DNA of 64,000 nucleotides from CAXMQS01 sp964195995 (GTDB taxonomy: Bacteria > Actinomycetota > Acidimicrobiia > Spongiisociales > JAOTWH01): NCBI GenBank assembly GCA_964195995.1, contig CAXMQS010000036.1, positions 1 to 64,000 on the forward strand, read 5' to 3'. The notes beneath the pieces were generated by a model. It saw only the letters and a list, made by a program, of their open reading frames with translations, made no database searches and was not told the origin of the DNA. Below, piece after piece: positions 16,577 to 23,983 of the stretch (positions within the stretch are counted from its first letter, which is position 1; each line of letters starts with the position of its first letter). The translations under genes and the position numbers were made by a program.

Positions 16577-17709
16577 AGCCGCTGGTCGTTCTCGGAGCGA
16601 CCGGCTCGATCGGCACCCAGACTCTCGAGGTGGCCGAGGCACTAGACGTCGACATCGATGTCATCGCGGCCCGTCAAGGCTCGGATGCGTTCTTCACCAT
16701 GGCCACCGAACGCCCCGAGACCAGCGTTGTCGTGGCGGCCCCGACGCCAGCGGAACGAGAGCGCTTCGAGTCTCTTGGATCCCGGGTGGCCTTCGGGGCC
16801 GAGGCGGTGGCTGCGGCGGCCGCGACCGCCGACCGCATCGTTGTGAACGGCATCGTTGGTTCTGCGGGGCTAGCCCCGTCGATTGCCGCCCTCGAGGCCG
16901 GTAATCGGCTCGCACTTGCCAACAAAGAGAGCCTCGTCGCCGGCGGACCGGTCGTGTTGGCGGCCCTGGAGGCTGGGGGGGGAGACATGGTGCCGATCGA
17001 CTCGGAGCACTCGGCGCTGGCCCAGCTTCTGGCTGCAGACGATCGAGGCGTTGAGCGAATCCTGCTCACTGCGTCCGGCGGTCCTTTCCGGGGTTGGTCG
17101 ACGGACCAGCTTGCGGCGGCGACCCCTGCTCAAGCGCTCGCCCATCCCACCTGGGACATGGGCCGCCGCATTTCCATCGACTCGGCGACACTCATGAACA
17201 AGGGATTCGAAGTCATCGAGGCTCACTTCCTGTTCGGTATCGACTACGCCCGCATCGGCGTGGTGGTCCATCCACAGAGCGTCGTCCACGCCATCGTCGA
17301 GTACGTCGACGGCTCGATGACTGCGCACCTGGGTGATCCCGACATGCGAATGCCTATTCAGTCGGCCATCACTTGGCCACAGCGGCAACAGGCCGACTGG
17401 AGGCGCCTGAACTTTGAGGATCTCGATCTCCGATTCGAGCCACCAGATCGCGACGCGTTCCCGTGTTTGGGATTGGCCTTCGCGGCCGGAGCCGTGGGGG
17501 ACTCGATGCCGGCCGTGCTCAATGCGGCCGACGAGATCGCGGTCGAGGCCTTTCTCACCGAGAGGATCGGGTTCGGTTCCATAGCCGTGGTCGTTGAGGG
17601 AACGATGGAGCGGGTAGCCGCGCGCTCGATCAAGACCGTCGCCGACGTTCTGGAGGTGGACGAAGAGGCGCGCGCCGTCGCCTGGGATGTGATCGGTACC
17701 TCGTGTTAA
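16573..17709 (+). CDS. dxr: 1-deoxy-D-xylulose 5-phosphate reductoisomerase (apparent CTG start)
   Basis: Second enzyme of the MEP isoprenoid pathway (DXP to MEP, NADPH). The NADPH motif VLGATGSIGTQTLEV begins right after the cdsA stop, so the gene must start there. The only sensible codon is CTG 16573, overlapping the cdsA TGA by 3 nt (CTGA); GTG 16630 would delete the nucleotide-binding motif. Other motifs are NKESLVAGG, PIDSEHSA, TASGGPFRG, PTWDMGRRISIDSATLMNKGFEVIEAH and VHPQSVVHAIVEY. 378 residues, normal. It is grouped with ispG of the same pathway. Confidence 0.92.
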   Translation: MKPLVVLGATGSIGTQTLEVAEALDVDIDVIAARQGSDAFFTMATERPETSVVVAAPTPAERERFESLGSRVAFGAEAVAAAAATADRIVVNGIVGSAGLAPSIAALEAGNRLALANKESLVAGGPVVLAALEAGGGDMVPIDSEHSALAQLLAADDRGVERILLTASGGPFRGWSTDQLAAATPAQALAHPTWDMGRRISIDSATLMNKGFEVIEAHFLFGIDYARIGVVVHPQSVVHAIVEYVDGSMTAHLGDPDMRMPIQSAITWPQRQQADWRRLNFEDLDLRFEPPDRDAFPCLGLAFAAGAVGDSMPAVLNAADEIAVEAFLTERIGFGSIAVVVEGTMERVAARSIKTVADVLEVDEEARAVAWDVIGTSC

Positions 17710-17752
17710 CCCAGCGGAGCCTTAACGTTCCCCCTCACATGGAAGAAGAACG

Positions 17753-18865
17753 TTGCTAGGCGGATTCATAGTCATCGTCGGGATCATCTTGATGGTGATG
17801 ATCCACGAGGCGGGCCACTTCGTCGCGGCCAAGGCCTTTGGGATGAAGGCGACCGAGTTCTTCTTTGGCTTCGGCCCCAAGCTGTGGTCGATCACCCGTG
17901 GCGAAACCGAGTACGGAGTCAAGGCGATCCCTCTCGGCGGGTACGTCCGGATCATCGGGATGAACCCTTTCGAGGAGATAGATCCGGAGGATGAGGGTCG
18001 CACCTATCGCCAGGCGCCGTTCTGGAAGAAGTCCGTGGTGGTGCTAGCTGGAGTCGGCTCCAACTTCGTTATCGGCTTTCTGCTCCTGTGGTTCGTCGCC
18101 TCGGCCCTCGGGACCCCCGACCTGGATAGCCCGCAGCTGAAGGTGGCGGCGGTCGTTGCGGAACTGGAGGACGGAACGCCCAGCGCCGCCGCCATCGCGG
18201 GGTTGCAGCGGGGCGATGTGCTCGTCGCCGTTGATGGCCTCGTTCTCGAGGAGTGGGACGATCTCGGCGACGAGCTGCGACCGCGGCCCAACGAGGCCAT
18301 AGAGATCACCATCGAGCGCGACGGGCAGACGATGGTCTTGGTGGCGACGCTGTCGGCCCAAACAGATGGGTCCGAGGTATATGGGTTCCTGGGCGTCAGC
18401 CCAGAGCACGCACGCTCCCGCGAGGGGCCCATCACCGGAATCGGAGTCGCTGCCGAGCAGACCGTGGACCTTGTCCAAGACAGTGCGCGGGGTGCCTGGG
18501 CCCTTGTTAGTGGACTCGGAGATCTGGTGGGTTCTGTGATCGGAGGGGATGAGATCACCTCAGAGGCAAGGCCATTGAGTCCCATTGGCATCGCCCGGCT
18601 CGGAGCCGAGTCACAGGCATTCGGTTTCGATCTCACACTGTCCATCGTGGCATATGTCAACATCTTCATCGGCCTTCTCAACGTGCTGCCCATGTATCCG
18701 CTGGACGGCGGTCATTTCGCCGTGGCTCTCTACGAGAAGATCAGCGGCAGGGAGCCCGATGTGCGCAAGCTGGTTCCCGTTGCCGCAGTGGTGATCTTGT
18801 TCCTGCTGCTGCTGGGCGTTCTCGGGATATACCTCGACATCGTCGATCCACTTGATGTCGGCTGA
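17753..18865 (+). CDS. rseP: Site-2 membrane metalloprotease RseP/Rip1 (M50)
   Basis: Intramembrane zinc protease that cuts anti-sigma factors and other membrane proteins. 370 residues with the family order: a first membrane helix with the zinc motif HEAGH (residues 18-22), a second helix near 95-115, a PDZ domain (~125-205), and a late helix with LPMYPLDGGH supplying the third ligand. The start is TTG 17753 with GGAAGAAG upstream; a nearby ATG (17739) runs into a stop after six codons. dxr-rseP-ispG order is the standard actinobacterial cluster. Confidence 0.94.
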   Translation: MLGGFIVIVGIILMVMIHEAGHFVAAKAFGMKATEFFFGFGPKLWSITRGETEYGVKAIPLGGYVRIIGMNPFEEIDPEDEGRTYRQAPFWKKSVVVLAGVGSNFVIGFLLLWFVASALGTPDLDSPQLKVAAVVAELEDGTPSAAAIAGLQRGDVLVAVDGLVLEEWDDLGDELRPRPNEAIEITIERDGQTMVLVATLSAQTDGSEVYGFLGVSPEHARSREGPITGIGVAAEQTVDLVQDSARGAWALVSGLGDLVGSVIGGDEITSEARPLSPIGIARLGAESQAFGFDLTLSIVAYVNIFIGLLNVLPMYPLDGGHFAVALYEKISGREPDVRKLVPVAAVVILFLLLLGVLGIYLDIVDPLDVG

Positions 18866-18869
18866 CCGA

Positions 18870-18875
18870 TAGCAT
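18870..18875 (+). promoter_or_regulatory. Possible internal -10 box before ispG
   Basis: TAGCAT lies 7 nt before GTG 18883 in the 17-nt gap after rseP, without a Shine-Dalgarno. It may give ispG a leaderless transcript of its own. Confidence 0.35.
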
Positions 18876-18882
18876 CGCGTTG

Positions 18883-20088
18883 GTGAACCGCCGCCCCACC
18901 CGATCGATCTCTGTAGGCCGCGTCGCGGTCGGCGGAGACGCCCAGATCAGCGTTCAGTCGATGACGACGACAAAGACCGCTGACGTCGACGCGACACTGG
19001 CACAGACCTATGCGCTGGCATCAGCCGGCGCCGACATCGTGCGGATCACCTGCAACGACGTCGAGGCTGCACAGGGTCTGGCGGAGATCGTCCCCCGAGC
19101 TCCTGTGCCGATTATCGCCGACATCCACTTTCAGTACCGATTGGCTCTGGCAGCACTTGAGGCCGGCGTGCACGGGCTGCGCCTCAACCCTGGGAACATC
19201 CGCAAGGCCGAACACATCAAGGCCGTCGCAGTCGCCGCAGGGGATGCCGGCGTGCCCATCCGGGTTGGTGTCAACGCCGGCTCGCTGGACAAGGACATTC
19301 TCGAAGCGCACGGGGGAGCAACACCGGCGGCCCTCGTTGAGTCGGCTCTCAAGGAGATCCGCTATCTCGAGGACGCCGGCTTCGAGGCGATCAAGATCTC
19401 TGTGAAGCATTCGCATGTTCCGACGATGGTGGAGTCCTACCGGCTGTTGTCGGAAGCAGTGGACTACCCGCTCCATCTCGGCGTCACCGAAGCAGGTCCG
19501 CCGCCCGGGGGGCTGATCAAGTCGGTTGCCGGCATCGCCACCCTCCTCCTCGAAGGGATCGGCGACACCATCCGGTTCTCCCTAACTGCAGACCCGACCC
19601 AGGAGGCCGAAGCGGGGCGACAACTGCTGGAGTTCTTGAGCCTGCGCGAGCGCAGCAGCCTCGACCTGATCGCCTGCCCGTCGTGCGGGCGCGCCGAAGT
19701 CGATGTCATCGAGGTCGCCGAGCAGGCGCAGCGGGCCCTCGAGGCTGAGGACCTCGCCATCCAGGTGGCCGTCATGGGCTGTGTCGTCAACGGGCCCGGC
19801 GAGGCGCGTGAGGCCGACATCGGCATCGCCGCCGGGAAGGGCCGGGGTCACCTGTTCATCAAGGGCCAGGTGGTCCGAGTGGTGCCGGAAGCCGAGATGG
19901 TGCAGGCGCTGTTGGAGGAGGCCCGGGCCCTGGTGGCCGAAGGTGCAGACGCCAGGATCGCCGCCGCCGGCGACGTCGCTGCCAAACTCGCCGAAGAGAC
20001 CGCACGAGAGCTGTTGGAAGCGCGCGGGGACGTCAACTCGGTTGCGGAACGCCGGGCCGCGGTAGCCGAGGCCGCTCAAGGGGAGTAG
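18883..20088 (+). CDS. ispG: 4-hydroxy-3-methylbut-2-enyl diphosphate synthase (IspG/GcpE)
   Basis: Iron-sulfur enzyme of the MEP pathway converting MEcPP to HMBPP. Starts RRPTRSISVGRVAVGGDAQISVQSMT, as in the family; GTG 18883 is preferred over TTG 18880. The TIM barrel is followed by the cluster region with cysteines in ACPSCGR and GCVVNGPGEA. The C-terminus is ~25 residues longer than the common form and Ala/Glu-rich. 401 residues. Confidence 0.95.
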   Translation: MNRRPTRSISVGRVAVGGDAQISVQSMTTTKTADVDATLAQTYALASAGADIVRITCNDVEAAQGLAEIVPRAPVPIIADIHFQYRLALAALEAGVHGLRLNPGNIRKAEHIKAVAVAAGDAGVPIRVGVNAGSLDKDILEAHGGATPAALVESALKEIRYLEDAGFEAIKISVKHSHVPTMVESYRLLSEAVDYPLHLGVTEAGPPPGGLIKSVAGIATLLLEGIGDTIRFSLTADPTQEAEAGRQLLEFLSLRERSSLDLIACPSCGRAEVDVIEVAEQAQRALEAEDLAIQVAVMGCVVNGPGEAREADIGIAAGKGRGHLFIKGQVVRVVPEAEMVQALLEEARALVAEGADARIAAAGDVAAKLAEETARELLEARGDVNSVAERRAAVAEAAQGE

Positions 20089-20130
20089 GCAGTAAACGGC
20101 TTTGTGCTTTGGGCTCTGGGTTTTCGTTTC

Positions 20131-20367
20131 TTCCCCCGTTGGGGGGAGTGCCGACGTAGCTGGCGAGGGGGGCTACCTCACGACCGCCTGCTAATCGGAG
20201 CCGTGGGAACACCGCAACCAAGAAGCCCCCTGCCAGACTCGTCGCAGAGCGACCGTCGACTCCTTTCGAGTCCTACTCGGACTCGACGAGCGTCTCCGTC
20301 GAGTCGTCCTTCGGACGACGCCTTCTGCCACCTCGATTCGCTCGGCACCTCCCCCAAGAGGGGAGGA
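20131..20367 (+). repeat. Inverted pair of dispersed palindromic intergenic repeats (REPIN-like)
   Basis: The minus-oriented copy at 20131-20175 contains CCCCCGTTGGGGGG and AGTGCCGACGTAGCTGGCGA. The plus-oriented copy at 20321-20367 contains CCACCTCGATTCGCTCGGCA then CCTCCCCC-AAGAGGGGAGG. Both resemble the copies at 34015, 47746 and 52567. Two such elements facing each other look like a REPIN. Confidence 0.6.
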
Positions 20368-20374
20368 AACCGGC

Positions 20375-20416
20375 TCATAGCTCACAGTTCATAGCTCACA
20401 GCTCGTAGCCCACAGC
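20375..20416 (+). repeat. 14-bp tandem repeat, three units
   Basis: Three head-to-tail units: TCATAGCTCACAGT, TCATAGCTCACAGC and TCGTAGCCCACAGC. It lies between the palindromic repeat and the proS promoter. Each unit itself is close to two 7-bp half repeats. Confidence 0.8.
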
Positions 20417-20439
20417 AGCGATGCTTCGCATCGCCGCCG

Positions 20440-20445
20440 TATCCT
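20440..20445 (+). promoter_or_regulatory. -10 box of proS (leaderless type)
   Basis: TATCCT lies 8 nt before ATG 20454 with no Shine-Dalgarno. It supports 20454 over the upstream in-frame ATG at 20421. Confidence 0.5.
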
Positions 20446-20453
20446 CTCGACTC

Positions 20454-22163
20454 ATGCGCTGGTCTTCTGCCCATATCCCAACTCTTCGAGATGACCCTGC
20501 TGATGCCGAGGCTCCGAGTCATCGGTTGTTGGTGCGCGCCGGTTACGTGCGTCAGCTGATGTCTGGCGTGTATTCCATGCTTCCGCTGGCGTTGCGGGTG
20601 CGGGCCAAGGTTGCCCAGATCATTCGTGAGGAGATGGACGCCATCGGCTGCCAGGAGTTCCTCCTCCCCGCCATCCACCCTGCCGACCTGTGGCGCAAGA
20701 GTGGGCGCTGGGACCTGATCGGTGCCGAGATGTTCCGTCTCAAAGACCGCCGCGACGTCGACCTCTGTCTTGGGATGACGCACGAAGAGGTCTTCGCGGT
20801 GCTCGCCGGCGAGCTGGAGTCTTATCGCCAGCTTCCACAGGCGTGGTACCAGGTACAGACGAAGTTCCGCGACGAGCCTCGCCCCAAGTCGGGCGTGCTG
20901 CGGACCCGCGAGTTCACCATGAAGGACGCCTACACCTTCGACATCGATGATGCCGGACTCGATGCCGCGTTCGAGAAGCAGCGCGGTGCCTACGTCAAGA
21001 TCTTCAAGCGGCTTGGCTTCGACGCCGTCCAGGTCGAGGCCTCTTCGGGCTTGATGGGCGGCAGCGACTCCGTCGAGTTCATGGTTCGCGCCGAGTATGG
21101 CGAGGACACGGTTGTCTATTCGTCGCAGTGTGGATACGCCGCCAACCTGGAGAAGGCCACTTCACGGCTCGACGCTGTCACCGACGAGGCACCTCCGGGT
21201 GCGCCAGAGAAGTTCCCGACCCCCGGCGTGCGCACCATCGATGCCCTGGTCAAGTCCGGCGCACCTGCCGATCGTCAAATCAAGACGATGGTCTATCTCA
21301 TCGACGATGCTCCCGTCCTCGTTCTGATGCGAGGCGACCACCAGGTTCAAGCCCAGAAGCTGATGGACCATGCTGGGACCGAAGACATCCGCGCTGCCGG
21401 ACCCGAAGAGATCCGCGGACTACTGGGCGCCGACCCCGGAAGCCTCGGAGCTGTCGGAGTCACCGACATCCCGGTGTGGGCGGACATGGCGCTGCGCGGG
21501 CGCACCAACCTCTTCACCGGCGCCAACGAAGACGACTTCCACTTCAGCGGGGTCGACGTCGAGCGCGACATCGTCGTCGAGCGGTGGTTGGATCTGCGCG
21601 AGGTGGTAGCAGGCCAACCCTGTCCCGAGTGCGGCGAGCCCCTCGAGCTGTTCGATGCCATCGAGTCCGGTCACATCTTCAAGCTGGGTCGCCGCTACGC
21701 GGAAGCTCTCGGGGCGACGGTCATGGACGCAGACGGCAAGGAGCAGGTCATCACGATGGGCTCCTACGGGATCGGCGTCGAGCGCAACATGGCGGCCATC
21801 GTCGAAGCGAGCCACGACGAGCACGGGATCGTCTGGCCAACCGCAGTTGCCCCGTATCACGTTGTGCTCACGCTCGTCGGCAACGACAACGGAGCCGCCA
21901 CGACTGCCGAGGCCGTCTACGAGCAGCTCAAGGCGATGGATGTCGAGGTGCTCTTCGACGACCGCGATGAGCGCCCAGGAGTCAAGTTCGCCGACGCCGA
22001 GCTGATCGGCGTTCCCTATCGGGTGACCATCGGTCCTAGGGGATTGGCCGCGGGAACCGTCGAGTTGTCGACGAGGGCGACCGGGGAATCGACGGATCTG
22101 GACGTCGACGGAGCAGCGGCAGCCGTGGCGGAGCGCGTTCGGGCGGACCTGGCAGGCGCCTGA
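20454..22163 (+). CDS. proS: Prolyl-tRNA synthetase, bacterial type
   Basis: Class II aminoacyl-tRNA synthetase, 569 residues. Motif 1 region is RAGYVRQLMSGVYSMLPLALRV. Motif 2 is around FRDEPRPKSGVLRTREFTMKDAYTFD. Motif 3 is GSYGIGVERNMAA. Between motifs 2 and 3 lies the ~180-residue editing (INS) domain of bacterial ProS, which hydrolyses Ala-tRNA(Pro). The C-terminal anticodon-binding domain ends near VAERVRADLAGA. A separate YbaK-type deacylase is encoded at 47.2 kb. The start was chosen by family alignment (RWSSAHIPTLRDDPADAEAPSH) and the TATCCT box. Confidence 0.95.
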   Translation: MRWSSAHIPTLRDDPADAEAPSHRLLVRAGYVRQLMSGVYSMLPLALRVRAKVAQIIREEMDAIGCQEFLLPAIHPADLWRKSGRWDLIGAEMFRLKDRRDVDLCLGMTHEEVFAVLAGELESYRQLPQAWYQVQTKFRDEPRPKSGVLRTREFTMKDAYTFDIDDAGLDAAFEKQRGAYVKIFKRLGFDAVQVEASSGLMGGSDSVEFMVRAEYGEDTVVYSSQCGYAANLEKATSRLDAVTDEAPPGAPEKFPTPGVRTIDALVKSGAPADRQIKTMVYLIDDAPVLVLMRGDHQVQAQKLMDHAGTEDIRAAGPEEIRGLLGADPGSLGAVGVTDIPVWADMALRGRTNLFTGANEDDFHFSGVDVERDIVVERWLDLREVVAGQPCPECGEPLELFDAIESGHIFKLGRRYAEALGATVMDADGKEQVITMGSYGIGVERNMAAIVEASHDEHGIVWPTAVAPYHVVLTLVGNDNGAATTAEAVYEQLKAMDVEVLFDDRDERPGVKFADAELIGVPYRVTIGPRGLAAGTVELSTRATGESTDLDVDGAAAAVAERVRADLAGA

Positions 22164-22264
22164 GCGGCAGATCCCACACGTCGGCGCTGATTGGTGACTT
22201 CTTGGCGCCCTCTCGGTTGCACCCATTCGGCTGATAACCTGGCGGTAACCGACTCATGCAATGA

Positions 22265-22289
22265 GGGTGGGCCCGGCGCCCACCCTTTT
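22265..22289 (+). terminator. Terminator-like hairpin in the rimP leader (possible attenuator)
   Basis: 8-bp perfect stem GGGTGGGC / GCCCACCC with a 5-nt loop, followed directly by TTTT. It ends 21 nt before the rimP start. It could end proS transcription or act as an attenuator in the rimP-nusA-infB leader, where similar hairpins are often found in other bacteria. Confidence 0.6.
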
Positions 22290-22310
22290 CATTGGGCTAT
22301 TGGAGGAAAA

Positions 22311-22784
22311 GTGAGTGTCGCCACTCAGTGGGACAGCATCGAGAACTACCTGAAGGCTGAGAGCATCGAGCTCGACGACCTTCGGTGGTCCGGTCATATT
22401 CTCAAGGTGATAGTTGACGCCGAAGGGGGCGTTGACGTCGATCGCATCGCCGAGATCTCGCGCGGTGTCTCCCGGCTTCTCGACGATGACCCGACGCTGA
22501 CAGACGACGCCTACACGCTCGAGGTGACCTCGCCCGGACTGGAGCGCCCCCTCAATCGCCCGAGCCATTACCACAAGTCGATTGGGCGAGAGGTTGCCGT
22601 CACCACCGACGTCCCCATAGAAGGCGAGACCCACCATCGCGGCGTCCTCACCGCTTACGACGAGACGACGCTGACGGTCATGGTCGGAGACAGCGCCCGC
22701 TCTGTCCCCTCGCACACTGTCTCGGCAGCCCGAACGCTGTTCAACTGGGAGTCCAGCCCTAAGCCCGGAAAGAAGGTCTCCTAA
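22311..22784 (+). CDS. rimP: Ribosome maturation factor RimP
   Basis: Needed for 30S assembly. 157 residues from GTG 22311, with GGAGGAAAA just upstream; the frame is open further upstream but that part has no family similarity. The conserved core includes LKVIVDAEGGVDVDRIAEISRGVSRLLDDD and the family mark YTLEVTSPGLERPL, followed by a beta domain. It precedes nusA directly, as in nearly all bacteria. Confidence 0.94.
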   Translation: MSVATQWDSIENYLKAESIELDDLRWSGHILKVIVDAEGGVDVDRIAEISRGVSRLLDDDPTLTDDAYTLEVTSPGLERPLNRPSHYHKSIGREVAVTTDVPIEGETHHRGVLTAYDETTLTVMVGDSARSVPSHTVSAARTLFNWESSPKPGKKVS

Positions 22785-23974
22785 TGGATTACAACCTCCT
22801 CGAAGCCCTCGATCTCCTCGAGAAGGAGAAGGGTGTTCCGGCGGCAACGATCCTCGATGCTCTGGCCAACGCCCTGGTCTCGGCCTATAAGAGGCAGCCG
22901 GGCGCGGCCGAGGAAGCCAGGGTCACGATCGACCCCGACACCGGCGAGATCACCGTTTATGGCCAGGACCTCGACGAAGACGGCAACGTCACCAAGGAGT
23001 GGGAGGACACGCCGGATGACTTCGGGCGCATCGCGGCGCAGACGGCCAAGCAGGTCATCGTGCAGCGCTTGCGCGACGCCAAGCGCGAGCAGGTCTTCGA
23101 CCTCTACGAGGGTCGCGAGGGCGACCTGGTCACTGGCATCGTCCAGCAGGCTGATCATCGTTCTGTGATGCTCGACCTCGGAAACGCCGAAGCGGTCATG
23201 CCGGGGTCGGAGCGCATCCCCTACGAACGTCTCGATCGTGGGGCGCGGGTCAAGGCCTACATCATCGAGGTGCGGGAAGAGACAAAGGGTCCGCAGATCG
23301 TTGTCAGCCGCAGTCACCCCGACTTCATCAGGTCGTTGTTCGAACTCGAGGTTCCGGAGATCACCGAGGGCATCGTCGAGATCCGCCAGATCGCGCGCGA
23401 ACCCGGCCACCGCACGAAGATCGCCGTGACCTCCACCGACCCCAACGTCGACCCCGTCGGCGCTTGCGTCGGAGCTCGAGGTTCACGAGTGCGTCAGGTC
23501 GTGAACGAGCTTCGTGGGGAGAAGGTCGACATCGTCGAGTGGCGCGACGATGCCCCGAGCTTCATCGCCGAGGCGCTGAGCCCCGCCAAGGTCAAGGAAG
23601 TACGCATCGAGCCGCCGCCCCCCGAAGCTGAAGAGGGCGCTCAGTCGACGGCGGTCGTGATCGTTCCCGACCATCAGCTGTCCCTGGCCATCGGCAAGGA
23701 GGGGCAGAACGCCCGCCTGGCGGCTCGTTTGTCGGGCTATCGAGTCGACATTCGTTCCGAGAGCGAAGACCTCGGCATCGTTCTCGAAGAGGAGGTTGCC
23801 GAGGCTGCTGCGGAGGAAGCGCCCGCGGCCGAAGGTGCGGAACCCGCTGCCGAGGCTGCTAACGAGGGCACCGCGGAGGAGGCCCCTGCGGAAGCCGAGG
23901 CAGAGGCTGAAGCTGCAGACAGCGAAGAGCCGGCCGAGTCAGGTGCCGACGAAGTTTCGGATGAAGAGGAGTAG
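22784..23974 (+). CDS. nusA: Transcription termination/antitermination protein NusA
   Basis: Binds RNA polymerase and nascent RNA. 396 residues: N-terminal polymerase-binding domain (~1-105), S1 domain (~108-180), and two KH domains, with GACVGARGSRVRQVVNEL in the first and LAIGKEGQNARLAARLSGY in the second. Instead of the acidic repeats of E. coli it ends in a ~60-residue Ala/Glu tail. The ylxR gene that often follows nusA is missing; infB starts 9 nt after the stop. Confidence 0.95.
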   Translation: MDYNLLEALDLLEKEKGVPAATILDALANALVSAYKRQPGAAEEARVTIDPDTGEITVYGQDLDEDGNVTKEWEDTPDDFGRIAAQTAKQVIVQRLRDAKREQVFDLYEGREGDLVTGIVQQADHRSVMLDLGNAEAVMPGSERIPYERLDRGARVKAYIIEVREETKGPQIVVSRSHPDFIRSLFELEVPEITEGIVEIRQIAREPGHRTKIAVTSTDPNVDPVGACVGARGSRVRQVVNELRGEKVDIVEWRDDAPSFIAEALSPAKVKEVRIEPPPPEAEEGAQSTAVVIVPDHQLSLAIGKEGQNARLAARLSGYRVDIRSESEDLGIVLEEEVAEAAAEEAPAAEGAEPAAEAANEGTAEEAPAEAEAEAEAADSEEPAESGADEVSDEEE

Positions 23975-23983
23975 GGCGGCGAA

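Larger units (their letters stand above)
20089..20453 (+). other. 365-bp intergenic region before proS, made of repeats
   Basis: No coding signal was found. The gap holds two inverted copies of the dispersed palindromic repeat (20131-20175 and 20321-20367) enclosing ~145 bp rich in short inverted repeats around GACTCG/CGAGTC. A three-fold 14-bp tandem repeat (20375-20416) and the proS promoter box (20440-20445) follow. Confidence 0.7.

Noticed and set aside
20089..20453. CRISPR array or tRNA in the long gap before proS
   Set aside because: Repeats are 14 bp without spacers, or inverted palindromes; no cloverleaf or regular repeat-spacer layout.
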